This document shows positions 31,994-40,004 of a DNA stretch of 64,000 bases, one piece after another. The stretch's first letter is position 1, and each line of letters opens with the position of its first letter. Under the pieces are notes generated by a model, which was given only the letters and a program-made list of their open reading frames with translations, searched no databases and had not been told where the DNA came from. The DNA is taken from the NCBI GenBank assembly GCA_938023705.1, contig CALJDJ010000104.1:11383-75382 (forward strand), given 5' to 3'. The stretch comes from an uncultured Collinsella sp. (lineage in GTDB: Bacteria > Actinomycetota > Coriobacteriia > Coriobacteriales > Coriobacteriaceae). A program made the position numbers and the translations under genes.

Positions 31994-33334
31994 GTGAAGT
32001 CCCTCATCTCTTTTGCAAAGCGCTCAGCCCAGCTTGCCGCCGGCTTTGTCTGCGCTATCGCCCTTGCCGCTGGCGTGCCCACCGTCGCCGGCGCCCAAGT
32101 GCTCACGACCGACAATGTTTGCGGCAAAACCGCCGATGCGCGCGGCATCACGGCCGAAAACCTGCCCGATATCGATGCGACCAATGCCCTCGTCATGGGC
32201 AAAGACGGCACCGTCTACTATGGGCGCGGCGCCGATGAGCAGGTCAAAATCGCCTCGATCACCAAGGTCATGACCGCAATCCTAACCGTCGAGAATTGCA
32301 AGATGGACGAGAAGGTCACGGTAAGCAACACCGCGGCCACCGTGGGCAATTCGACCGCCGGCTTGCTCGAAGGCGACGAGCTTACCGTGGAGCAGGCACT
32401 GCGCGGCCTGATGATTCCCTCGGGCAACGACGCCGCCATCGTGCTCGCCGAATATGTGGGCAAGAAGATCGAGCCTAAGACCAAAGACGCCGAGGCCACC
32501 TTTGTGAAGGCCATGAACGAGCGCGCTAAGAAGCTCGGCTGCACCGGTACGCTTTTTGAAAACCCGCATGGTCTGGACTTTGATGAGTGGGCTGGCGATA
32601 TGCACTCAACCGCACACGACGTAGCGCTGATGATGCAGGAGGCCATGAAAAACGACACGATCCGCGAGGTCGTAGCGAGCGAGGATTCCTGGATCGAGGT
32701 CACGGGCGCCGACGGCGCCGACCATTCGCATTCCATGGACACGCATAACTATTTGCTGGGCCAAGATGGCAACATCGGTGGCAAGACCGGCACCACCGAC
32801 GACGCGGGCTATTGCTTTACGGGTGCCTACAACCGCGACGGCGACGAGATCTACACCGTCGTTTTGAACTCCACCACCACCGACCAGCGCTTTACCGATA
32901 CCGCAACCCTTGCCAATTGGTACTACGGTCACAAGGTGACGGTCGCAATCGCCAACACGCAGGAAAAGACCGCCAACGGCAACCCGCTTATGGCGCGTAT
33001 TGGCCAAACCGACTGGACGGATAAGACGATCGACGCCACGCTCGCCGATCCTACGGCGCAAGCGACCGTGTTTTCCCTTGCCGGCGAGGTGACCGAAAAG
33101 GTTAGCTACGACGATCTTTCGGGCACGGTGCATGTGGGCGATAAGGTGGGTAGCGTTACGCTCAAGCAGGACGGCACCAAGATCGCCGTCATGGACCTGG
33201 TTGCCGACGAAGAAGGCGCTGGGCCGAATCCCATTGAATGGCTCCTTGTGAAGCTCGACCGTCTGGGCCGTCGCATCGACAACCGCCCGCTCACGGCAGA
33301 AAGCGAGACCGTCGCCAAGGCGCCCGAGGTGTAG
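31994..33334 (+). CDS. D-alanyl-D-alanine carboxypeptidase (S11, PBP5/DacA-like)
   Basis: Trims the terminal D-Ala from peptidoglycan stem peptides outside the membrane. A signal peptide (residues 1-33, ending GVPTVAGA) is followed by the S11 peptidase domain with the nucleophile motif SITK, the SGN motif in MIPSGNDAAIVLAE, and KTG in GGKTGTTDDAGYC. A C-terminal beta domain follows (residues ~330-430). I chose GTG 31994 because it gives a clean signal peptide; longer frames from 31883 or 31925 add hydrophilic residues and would lie upstream of the putative -10. No C-terminal membrane helix is obvious. It is divergent from the VanRS-like operon and has its own terminator. Confidence 0.87.
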   Translation: MKSLISFAKRSAQLAAGFVCAIALAAGVPTVAGAQVLTTDNVCGKTADARGITAENLPDIDATNALVMGKDGTVYYGRGADEQVKIASITKVMTAILTVENCKMDEKVTVSNTAATVGNSTAGLLEGDELTVEQALRGLMIPSGNDAAIVLAEYVGKKIEPKTKDAEATFVKAMNERAKKLGCTGTLFENPHGLDFDEWAGDMHSTAHDVALMMQEAMKNDTIREVVASEDSWIEVTGADGADHSHSMDTHNYLLGQDGNIGGKTGTTDDAGYCFTGAYNRDGDEIYTVVLNSTTTDQRFTDTATLANWYYGHKVTVAIANTQEKTANGNPLMARIGQTDWTDKTIDATLADPTAQATVFSLAGEVTEKVSYDDLSGTVHVGDKVGSVTLKQDGTKIAVMDLVADEEGAGPNPIEWLLVKLDRLGRRIDNRPLTAESETVAKAPEV

Positions 33335-33362
33335 TGCGCAAGAATAATAAGCCCACTGAAAG

Positions 33363-33391
33363 GAGGCGTCCGAAAGGATGCCTCTTTTTTT
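33363..33391 (+). terminator. rho-independent terminator of the carboxypeptidase gene
   Basis: GAGGC-TCC, a GAAA tetraloop, GGA-GCCTC, then eight T. Confidence 0.92.
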
Positions 33392-33393
33392 GA

Positions 33394-33411
33394 GGGTTCG
33401 AATCCCCAGCT
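33394..33411 (+). repeat. 18-base copy of the tRNA-Ser T-arm, inverted
   Basis: GGGTTCGAATCCCCAGCT is the exact reverse complement of 33474-33491 inside the tRNA-Ser gene, so an isolated T-arm and acceptor fragment lies downstream of the tRNA on the opposite strand. Confidence 0.85.
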
Positions 33412-33425
33412 AACGTGGTTCAACT

Positions 33426-33456
33426 AAAAAAGGGCCCCTTTCGGAACCCTTCTTTC
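33426..33456 (-). terminator. terminator of tRNA-Ser
   Basis: On the minus strand an AAGGG/CCCTT stem with a CCGAAAGG top, followed by a run of seven T, ten bases after the CCA end. Confidence 0.7.
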
Positions 33457-33465
33457 AAGTCATAC

Positions 33466-33556
33466 TGGCGGAGAGCTGGGGATTCGAACCCCAGATGCCC
33501 TTTTGGGGCATACTCGCTTAGCAGGCGAGCACCTTCGGCCTCTCGGTCAGCTCTCC
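33466..33556 (-). tRNA. tRNA-Ser (GCU anticodon)
   Basis: Type II tRNA with a long variable arm (about ATGCCCCAAAAGGGCAT). Acceptor GGAGAGC pairs with GCTCTCC; the anticodon stem CTCGC/GCGAG holds loop CTGCTAA with anticodon GCT; the T-arm has GGTTCGAATCC; the 3' CCA is encoded (33466-33468). Promoter TTGCCC-17-TACTAT lies at 33571-33599. Confidence 0.95.
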
Positions 33557-33570
33557 GTAACAGCCGTTCT

Positions 33571-33599
33571 ATAGTAACCAAACAGTCGAAGTTGGGCAA
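33571..33599 (-). promoter_or_regulatory. promoter of tRNA-Ser
   Basis: Minus-strand TTGCCC (33594-33599), 17 bases, TACTAT (33571-33576), 15 bases before the tRNA. Confidence 0.6.
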
Positions 33600-33650
33600 G
33601 AGGGAATTTTCTAATTGCCCGGCGGCCTTTCCTCCTTGCAGTTTTCGCCC

Positions 33651-36092
33651 CTACCCCAGCGAGCGGTTGAGGGAGCCGAGCTCGTCGTTGCCCATGGTAC
33701 GCCACATTTGGAAGATGCAACCGCGCGCCAGGAAAAAGAAGCCGTTATCGACCAGCTGCACGGCGGCATCCGCAAGCTGGTTGGCCACCGCGGGCACGGG
33801 CGGCAATTCGAGTCCAGCCCTGCGGATGGTCTCGACCGCTTCCTCGAACGTCGGAGGCTCGCTGACACCCATCTCGTTCATAAGGCCCTGCATTTCTTCC
33901 AGCGCGCTGCTGCCCGACTCCTCGCCGCGCGGCACCAGACGGTAACAAGCCAGCGCCAGGTCGAGCTGATCGCAATTCCAATAGGCAAACGCCAAGCGAT
34001 AGAACAGGTAGCCGATTGCAGAACGATCGCTGGCAATACGTAGGCCGTGGCGCGCCACCTCGATAATCTCGTCAAAGCGCTCCAGACGCGCGAGCACGTT
34101 GATGAGCGCAAAGTGCGACTGCATGGACGAGCGCGCCAGATCGTAAAGATGGCGCACCTCGGGCAGTGCTCGTTCAAAGTCCTCTTGCTCGGCGTAAAAA
34201 CTGCAGATCTCGTGCTGGGCAAAGTACAGCGCATCGGGCGCACGAAGGATTCGCACAGAGCGGTCTTCTTCCAACACCGGTAGCACCATGCGCACCAGCT
34301 GGTTATCGCAAAACTGCGTTTGAACCGGACCTGTCGCCAAAAGCTCGGCGACGGCGCACTTAGCCTCCAACTCCTCGACAAGACGGGAAAAGCCTTCAAA
34401 AGCACCTGTACGGTCGACTTTTGCCTGCTCGCGCAATTCAACAACACGGGCCACGTATGGGTCGTCGTCCTCTTCCATGACCTCCAACTCGTCAGCCGTA
34501 TCGGCAAGCAGCAGATCGCGCAGCGCCGGCGGCAGCGTGCGATGGTCATCACGCGGACGAGCATGAACCTCCGCAGGCTCAATCGTCTCCGGAGCGGTTG
34601 ACTCATACGCCTCAAGTACACGCTTGCACGGCATATCGTCCATGTCCATGCTCTCAAGATCCTTGACGACAGGCACGCAATCGGCCAGATAGGCCGCGCG
34701 CCCAAAGAAATACGTTGCGACAACGCGCTCGCCCTGCTCACTGCCGGGAGCAGCAATCTGCACATAGCAGCGCGTGATGCAGGTGCCCGCGGCAAAACAC
34801 GCTGCTGCAAGCGTGAGTGCCACGCGCGCATCGTGCTCCGCGGCCCAGATCGCACGCGCGTCCTCGTCCAACTCGCGCCAGGCGTCATCTTGAGCGTCGT
34901 ATTCACGTTGCGGCATGGCATCAACGACAGACTGCCCAAACCGAACGAGCATGATCCCCTCGGCAACGTTTGCCCGATAGGTATAGTCGAGCCGCGTGAC
35001 CACGTTAAGTGCCTCGACAATACGCGCGAAGCGGGTACGCACATCCCACTCACCGCCCGGCTGGCAAGCCACCGTACCCGGTTTGCCCCACGGGTTATCG
35101 CTCGAGGCCGTATCGAGCAGTCGGGGAACATCGTTGGTCGTCTTGGCGATATGCCACGCATCAAAGAGCGCGCAGCCCTCAAGGCTCGGCGAGGATGCCG
35201 CAGGGACCAATCCGGCCCCGATGTGCTCAAGGATGCCGGAGAGACGGTTAAGACGGCACTCGATGGCAAGCAGCATGTCAATCTCGTCCTGGTCCAGCAG
35301 GCTGCGATCAAAATTGAGATAGAAAAGCTTTGAGCGATCGATGCGAGCCAGGCTCATCTCGGACTTAGCGGCGATGGTGCGCAAGCGGGGCAAGTCAATT
35401 TCACTCATAAGGGCGGCGGCATAGCGCTCGATACCGCTCGGATTCTCGGCATGGTCAACGCGGTAGAGCAGCGTCTCGATAGCGTCAGGGAGCGGTGCCG
35501 TGTTAAAGCCCAAAAACACCTCGACCGGCTCGGGCAACTTTACGAGCTTGATCTTGTCGACAACGTTTTGCATACCCTCGTCGAGTCCGTCGGCGTCCGC
35601 CGTGCTCGCAATGGTATTTTCGGAGTCAGCGAATATCACGTAGCGCAGGAACATCGATGCCATGAACTCACCGTAAGGAAGGGAGCGGGTCGAATTCCAT
35701 GTCTCGTGATCGGACTGTTCGCGCATGGGGCCTTCGGGAGAGCCGACGGTTCGCGCGCACGCGCGCATCGTGCCGTTTGCTCCCCTCACCATAATCTCAC
35801 CAATACCGGAGTCCGACTCGTCAAGGACCAGTTCCATGTCGGGATCGTTGGGCAGCGGAGCCTCGCTAACGGGGCGGTCCACCTTGTACACCTCACCCGA
35901 AACGCTTACGTAGCCCAAAAGCGACACATGGCTTTTGCCAACGAATTCGACGACATAACAAGATTCATGCTGATCCTCGCCAAAGAGTTTCCAGACCACG
36001 CCATATGAGCGTCCCGCAGGCTGCTCGGACATCGCCGGAAAGCGCTTCTTGGGATCGAGAAACCTGAGCTTGTATGTCGGACGCTCTGCCAC
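33651..36092 (-). CDS. uncharacterised 813-residue protein
   Basis: I do not recognise this protein. It starts with GTG (AGGGTG seven bases upstream) and has no signal peptide or membrane helix. Residues 1-150 look like mixed beta structure (YGVVWKLFGEDQHESCYVVEFVGKSHVSLLGYVSVSGEVYKVDRP). The middle is mostly helical, with alanine-rich stretches and an acidic, proline-containing linker (about residues 510-560). The last 200 residues have helix pairs spaced like tetratricopeptide repeats (LYFAQHEICSFYAEQEDFERALPEVRHL, GYLFYRLAFAYWNCDQLDLALACYRLV). It probably serves as a large scaffold or stress-related cytoplasmic protein; no function is assigned. It lies between tRNA-Arg and tRNA-Ser. Confidence 0.75.
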   Translation of the reverse strand: MAERPTYKLRFLDPKKRFPAMSEQPAGRSYGVVWKLFGEDQHESCYVVEFVGKSHVSLLGYVSVSGEVYKVDRPVSEAPLPNDPDMELVLDESDSGIGEIMVRGANGTMRACARTVGSPEGPMREQSDHETWNSTRSLPYGEFMASMFLRYVIFADSENTIASTADADGLDEGMQNVVDKIKLVKLPEPVEVFLGFNTAPLPDAIETLLYRVDHAENPSGIERYAAALMSEIDLPRLRTIAAKSEMSLARIDRSKLFYLNFDRSLLDQDEIDMLLAIECRLNRLSGILEHIGAGLVPAASSPSLEGCALFDAWHIAKTTNDVPRLLDTASSDNPWGKPGTVACQPGGEWDVRTRFARIVEALNVVTRLDYTYRANVAEGIMLVRFGQSVVDAMPQREYDAQDDAWRELDEDARAIWAAEHDARVALTLAAACFAAGTCITRCYVQIAAPGSEQGERVVATYFFGRAAYLADCVPVVKDLESMDMDDMPCKRVLEAYESTAPETIEPAEVHARPRDDHRTLPPALRDLLLADTADELEVMEEDDDPYVARVVELREQAKVDRTGAFEGFSRLVEELEAKCAVAELLATGPVQTQFCDNQLVRMVLPVLEEDRSVRILRAPDALYFAQHEICSFYAEQEDFERALPEVRHLYDLARSSMQSHFALINVLARLERFDEIIEVARHGLRIASDRSAIGYLFYRLAFAYWNCDQLDLALACYRLVPRGEESGSSALEEMQGLMNEMGVSEPPTFEEAVETIRRAGLELPPVPAVANQLADAAVQLVDNGFFFLARGCIFQMWRTMGNDELGSLNRSLG

Positions 36093-36220
36093 GAAATATC
36101 ACCCTGATCGGTCGCTTGAGAAGGAGCGGTCGCGAATAAGTCGCGACATCTACTCGGAATCTTACACGAGTCGACAGGAAATCGTCCCTTTGGACGAAAG
36201 CACTCAAGCTGGCGTAAAAG

Positions 36221-36242
36221 AAAAGCCCCCGTTGCCGGGAGC
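36221..36242 (-). terminator. terminator of tRNA-Arg
   Basis: GCTCCCG-GCAA-CGGGGGC on the minus strand, then TTTTCTTTT. Confidence 0.9.
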
Positions 36243-36254
36243 TTTAATCTCAAA

Positions 36255-36331
36255 TGGTGCGGCGTATAGGATTCGAACCTATGACGTTCTGATTCGTAGT
36301 CAGACCCTCTATCCAGCTGAGGTAACGCCGC
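36255..36331 (-). tRNA. tRNA-Arg (ACG anticodon)
   Basis: Acceptor GCGGCGT pairs with ACGCCGC; D-arm CTCAGCTGGATAGAG; anticodon stem TCTGA/TCAGA holds CTACGAA with anticodon ACG (A34 is expected to be edited to inosine); T-arm TAGGTTCGAATCCTA; CCA encoded. Promoter TTGACT-17-TTTTAT lies at 36344-36372. Confidence 0.96.
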
Positions 36332-36343
36332 AGCGCAAAACAT

Positions 36344-36372
36344 ATAAAACCACTTTAGCTTATTGGAGTCAA
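36344..36372 (-). promoter_or_regulatory. promoter of tRNA-Arg
   Basis: Minus-strand TTGACT (36367-36372), 17 bases, TTTTAT (36344-36349); TTATAT one register over is an alternative -10. Confidence 0.6.
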
Positions 36373-36407
36373 GCACAATCTCAAACTTTTTTTGGAACGC
36401 AGTTTTG

Positions 36408-36785
36408 TCATGCTGCTCCGCATATACCGTCGTTCCCCGTACGATCGATTGGCTTTTCGATCACGTCAAACTTAGCATCAAGTTCCCTGAGGAGCGATCT
36501 CACCCGCTGGGCACAATCATAATCGGCAAACGAGATACTCAACATGCGAGCAACCTGGTTAGATGTCCGGACCCCATAGAAATGCTCCAGGGCCACAAGC
36601 CCCTCGTGCGCCACAAACGTCTCAACCACATGCGGCGACTCCTCGTAGCACCATTGGGTCAACGGACCCTCGCTCGTCTGTCGAACCACCAGGCCACCCA
36701 TGCCAGACGGCTCACACGTCACAAGCAGGTACTCCCCGCCCTCGTCGCTCTCAAACAAAACCACCCGATCATCAAACAGCTCCAT
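36408..36785 (-). CDS. hypothetical protein, 125 residues
   Basis: I do not recognise it. No membrane segment or signal peptide. The first 75 residues look like alternating beta strands (RVVLFESDEGGEYLLVTCEP, GLVVRQTSEGPL), the rest like helices (SNQVARMLSISFADYDCAQRVRSLLRELDAKFDVIEKP). AAAGGGGACGCG precedes ATG 36785. It sits alone between serS and tRNA-Arg. Confidence that it is expressed is moderate, based on codon use like its neighbours and on the ribosome site. Confidence 0.6.
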   Translation of the reverse strand: MELFDDRVVLFESDEGGEYLLVTCEPSGMGGLVVRQTSEGPLTQWCYEESPHVVETFVAHEGLVALEHFYGVRTSNQVARMLSISFADYDCAQRVRSLLRELDAKFDVIEKPIDRTGNDGICGAA

Positions 36786-36909
36786 CGCGTCCCCTTTCTC
36801 TCGCTCTTATTTAGCAAAAGCATAGCAGGTAGATGGCTGTATACAGAACAGTTGTTCGTGTGTTTTCTATTGAGCTGTCCGCACAGCATGGTATGGCCGC
36901 ACACAAAAA

Positions 36910-36932
36910 GGGCACCCCAAAAAGGAGTGCCC
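36910..36932 (-). terminator. rho-independent terminator of serS
   Basis: GGGCACTCC, loop TTTTT, GGGGTGCCC, then TTTTTGTG on the minus strand. Confidence 0.92.
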
Positions 36933-36956
36933 TAGCAAATCGCTTATGCAGCCAAT

Positions 36957-38240
36957 CTACGCGACCGGCTCGATCTTCTCGAGGCCGCCCATGTAGGGAC
37001 GCAGAACCTCGGGGATCGTGATGGTGCCGTCAGCGTTCTGGTAGTTCTCCAGAATGGCTGCCATGGTACGGCCAGCCGGCAGACCGGAACCGTTGAGGGT
37101 GTGCAGATAGCGCGAACCCTTGAAGTTCTCGGGGTCCCGATACTTGATGTTGGCGCGACGGGCCTGGAAGTCACCGCAGTTGGAGCAGGAGCTGATCTCC
37201 TTGTAGGCGTTGTAGCTCGGCAGCCAGACCTCGACGTCGTAGGTCTGACGGGCAGAGAAGCCCAGGTCGCCGGTGCACAGGCTAATCACGCGATACGGAA
37301 GACCCAGCTGCTGCAGCAGGAACTCGGCCTCGGCGGTCATGCTCTCGAGCTCCTTGTCGGACTCCTCCGGCTTGGCAAACTTGACCATCTCGACCTTGTC
37401 GAACTCGTGCTGGCGAATGATGCCGCGGGTATCGCGACCAGCGGAGCCGGCCTCCTCGCGGAAGCAGGGGGTGAAGGCGGTGTAGCGGCGCGGCAGGGTA
37501 TCGGCGTCGAGGACCTCACCGGCGTGCAGGTTGGTGAGCACGACCTCGGCGGTGGGGATCAGGAAGTTGTCGCCCGAGACGTGATAGGCGTCGTCCTCGA
37601 ACTTGGGCAGCTGGCCCGTGCCGAACATGGTCTGACGCTTGACGACGATGGGCGGCCACCACTCCTTAAAACCACGGCTGGTGTGCGTATCGAGGAAGAA
37701 GTTGATGAGGGCGCGCTCAAGACGGGCGCCGGCGCCACCGAGAACGGTGAAGCGGCTGCCGGAGAGCTTGTTGCCGCGCTCGAAGTCAAGGATATCGAGG
37801 TCGGTGCCCAGATCCCAGTGCGGCTTAAAGTCGAAGTCGAACTCGCGCGGGGTGCCCCAACGACGGCGTTCGATGTTCTCGTCCTCGTCCTTGCCGTACG
37901 GCGTGGCCTCGCAAGGAATGTTGGGCAGGTGAGCCATGAAGTCGTACTGCTCCTGCTCGAGGGCGGTGCGGCGCTCGGCCAGACCGTCAATTTTCTCGTT
38001 GACGGCGCGCACGGCCTCTTTGGCGGCCTCAGCCTCGTCCTTCTTGCCCTCCTTCATCAGGGCGCCGATCTTCTTGGACTCGGCATTGCGCGTGGCTTGA
38101 AGTTCCTCGACCTCGGTGATGACGGCACGACGCTCGTCGTCGAGCTCAAAGAACTTCTCGCGATCCCAAGACGTCTGGCGGTTAGCCATGGCGACATCGA
38201 TGGCATCGGGGTTCTCGCGAACAAACTTGATATCAAGCAT
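36957..38240 (-). CDS. serS: seryl-tRNA synthetase
   Basis: Class II synthetase for tRNA-Ser (one substrate tRNA lies 3.5 kb away). The 427-residue protein has the N-terminal coiled-coil tRNA-binding arm (about residues 30-105, rich in Glu/Lys/Ala), motif 2 (FTPCFREEAGSAGRDTRGIIRQHEFDKVE), the serine site around EISSCSNCGDFQARR, and motif 3 (LNGSGLPAGRTMAAILENYQ). I chose ATG 38240 because GGAGG lies five bases upstream and the product then begins MLDIKFVRENPD, as usual. No T-box leader is present. Confidence 0.96.
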   Translation of the reverse strand: MLDIKFVRENPDAIDVAMANRQTSWDREKFFELDDERRAVITEVEELQATRNAESKKIGALMKEGKKDEAEAAKEAVRAVNEKIDGLAERRTALEQEQYDFMAHLPNIPCEATPYGKDEDENIERRRWGTPREFDFDFKPHWDLGTDLDILDFERGNKLSGSRFTVLGGAGARLERALINFFLDTHTSRGFKEWWPPIVVKRQTMFGTGQLPKFEDDAYHVSGDNFLIPTAEVVLTNLHAGEVLDADTLPRRYTAFTPCFREEAGSAGRDTRGIIRQHEFDKVEMVKFAKPEESDKELESMTAEAEFLLQQLGLPYRVISLCTGDLGFSARQTYDVEVWLPSYNAYKEISSCSNCGDFQARRANIKYRDPENFKGSRYLHTLNGSGLPAGRTMAAILENYQNADGTITIPEVLRPYMGGLEKIEPVA

Positions 38241-38351
38241 TAGATCCTCCGGCGATATACATTCCATTTAGGTTGCAACCTTGTACATGTATGGGCAAGT
38301 ATATACTTATGAGCGTTTACGACCCAACTCAACTACGCAAGAAGGCACCCA

Positions 38352-38525
38352 ATGGACGCAGTTTTTTCCTTTTTGTTTGGCACCCGCACCGGTTTTGCCA
38401 TCCTTTTCGCCGGCGGCATCCTGCTGTTTGCGATTATTGCCTTTGTAATGGAGAAGCGCACCCATAAGATGTATGTCGACCGCGGCCCCAAGTCCGAGGA
38501 CGAAGAAGACAGCTTCTGGGACTAA
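38352..38525 (+). CDS. 57-residue single-pass membrane protein
   Basis: A small gene with AAGAAGG seven bases before ATG 38352. The product has a short N-terminal segment (MDAVFSFLFGTRTG), one transmembrane helix (about residues 13-33, FAILFAGGILLFAIIAFVM), then a basic patch (EKRTHKMYVDR) and an acidic C-terminus (SEDEEDSFWD). It is divergent from serS and ends before a strong bidirectional terminator. I do not recognise a family; it has the look of a regulatory or assembly microprotein. Codon use fits the genome. Confidence 0.65.
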   Translation: MDAVFSFLFGTRTGFAILFAGGILLFAIIAFVMEKRTHKMYVDRGPKSEDEEDSFWD

Positions 38526-38536
38526 CCTGCCAAAAA

Positions 38537-38669
38537 GGGACAGGTTTATTTTGGTCGGTTTTATCTGGGCAAACGCAAGTGCCCCGCAACTGGAATTGAG
38601 CCAGTTGCGGGGCACTTTTCGCTAAAAGGACAAAACCGCAGGAAAAACCTGCCAACATAAACCTGTCCC
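38537..38669. repeat. inverted repeat flanking a terminator hairpin
   Basis: GGGACAGGTTTAT (38537-38549) and ATAAACCTGTCCC (38657-38669), each with a nearby CCTGCCAA and TTGGTCGGTTTTA, flank the hairpin at 38578-38618. It looks like a composite repeat unit with a terminator at its centre. Confidence 0.65.
38578..38618. terminator. bidirectional terminator between the microprotein and proC
   Basis: A perfect 17-base stem (AAGTGCCCCGCAACTGG and its complement) with a seven-base loop and T-rich exits on both sides. Confidence 0.85.
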
Positions 38670-38683
38670 GTTTTTGGTCGGTT

Positions 38684-39454
38684 TTACTGGAGGGTTGCGT
38701 CGATTGCCTTGACCAGGGCGCTGCGCATGCCGGCGTCCTCGAGCGCAACGACGCCCTTGATGGTGGCACCACCGGGCGAGCATACGGCATCCTTCATCGC
38801 CGCAGGATGCTGGCCAGTTGCAAGCTGCAGCTTTGCCGTACCCAGCACCATCTGGCTCACAATGCGATAAGCATCCGCACGCGGGATACCGTGCTTGACC
38901 GCCGCATCGCCCAGGGCCTCGATTGCCATGGCGACAAACGCCGGAGCGCAACCACCCACCGTGCCGCCCACAAACAGCAGGCTTGTGTCGAGCTCGACGA
39001 CAGCGCCAAGCTTACCGAGCAGGTCGAGCACCACAGCACGCTGCTCGTCGTTAAGCGTCGAAGCCTTCTCGCAGGCGATGACGCCCTCGCCCACCGAAAC
39101 CGGCGTGTTGGGCACCGTCGAGATATGCGCGACGCCCGGCAGGACCTGCTCCCACTTGGCACTGTCCCAGGTCCAGGCAACCGACAGAACGACCTTTTTG
39201 GCAAAAGCATCCTTGAGCGGGGCGAATACCTTCTCGATCATGTACGGTTTGACCGCAGCGACCACGATATCGGATGCGGCGACAACCTCGGCGGCATCGT
39301 GGCAGGCGACCATGCCGCGCGCCTCGCAGCGCTCAACCAGTGCGTCGTAGCGACCCGCGCAGGCGCACATGTCGCTCGCAGCTACACCGGCAGCGATCCA
39401 GCCATCGGCCATAGCGCTCGCCATATTGCCAAAACCGACAAATCCAATCTTCAT
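38684..39454 (-). CDS. proC: pyrroline-5-carboxylate reductase
   Basis: NAD(P)H-dependent last step of proline synthesis. The 256-residue protein begins with the Rossmann motif IGFVGFGNMASAM (residues 3-15), then AVKPY, the STVPNTPVSVGEG segment, and the C-terminal dimer domain with FVGGTVGGCAPAFV and SPGGATIKGVVALEDAG. ATG 39454 starts MKIGFVGFGN; eight more codons upstream lack support. AAAGGA precedes the start. Monocistronic or with rlmH upstream (73 bases). Confidence 0.93.
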   Translation of the reverse strand: MKIGFVGFGNMASAMADGWIAAGVAASDMCACAGRYDALVERCEARGMVACHDAAEVVAASDIVVAAVKPYMIEKVFAPLKDAFAKKVVLSVAWTWDSAKWEQVLPGVAHISTVPNTPVSVGEGVIACEKASTLNDEQRAVVLDLLGKLGAVVELDTSLLFVGGTVGGCAPAFVAMAIEALGDAAVKHGIPRADAYRIVSQMVLGTAKLQLATGQHPAAMKDAVCSPGGATIKGVVALEDAGMRSALVKAIDATLQ

Positions 39455-39527
39455 ATCGCATAGTCCTTTCAGACACATTCCTCAAAACGAAAGGTATTGT
39501 CCCACGCCATTGTTTCGTATTGCCGAC

Positions 39528-39998
39528 CTATTTGTGATACGGCTCGCCACGACTGATCTTACAGGCACGGTAAATCTGCTCTAGCAGCACCACACGCGCC
39601 AGGTTATGCGGCAAGGTAATGCGTCCAAAGCTGAGCATCTCGTCGGCTCGTGCGCGCACGTCATCGCTCACGCCGTCCGAACCGCCGATTACAAAGGCAA
39701 TGTCGCTGCCGCCTCGCAGCATAAGATCGTCGAGCCTCGCCGAAAACTCCTCGCTCGAGCGCTCCTTGCCCTCGATAGCCAGCAGGATCACATGCGCTCG
39801 AGATGGCAAGGCGGCAAGAATCGCCGCCCCCTCCTTGTCGCGCGCGGCATCCACGCCGCCCGCCTTAGCCGGGTCGATATCGGCCACCTCGCGGATATCC
39901 ACCTTGGCATAGGCACCTAGGCGCTTGGTGTACTCAGCGCACGCGTCCTTCCAAAAGCGCTCCTTGAGCTTACCGACGCAAACGACGGTGTATTTCAC
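39528..39998 (-). CDS. rlmH: 23S rRNA (pseudouridine1915-N3) methyltransferase
   Basis: SPOUT methyltransferase that methylates pseudouridine 1915 in helix 69 of 23S rRNA. The 156-residue protein has all family marks: VGKLKERFWKDACAEYTKRL at the start, LLAIEGKERSSEEFSARL, the knotted SAM site FVIGGSDGVSDDV, and the C-terminal FGRITLPHNLARVVLLEQIYRACKISRGEPYHK. It starts with GTG at 39998, with AAGGAG upstream, six bases after the SPFH gene stop, so the two are probably co-transcribed. Confidence 0.95.
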   Translation of the reverse strand: MKYTVVCVGKLKERFWKDACAEYTKRLGAYAKVDIREVADIDPAKAGGVDAARDKEGAAILAALPSRAHVILLAIEGKERSSEEFSARLDDLMLRGGSDIAFVIGGSDGVSDDVRARADEMLSFGRITLPHNLARVVLLEQIYRACKISRGEPYHK

Positions 39999-40004
39999 GC
40001 GCGT

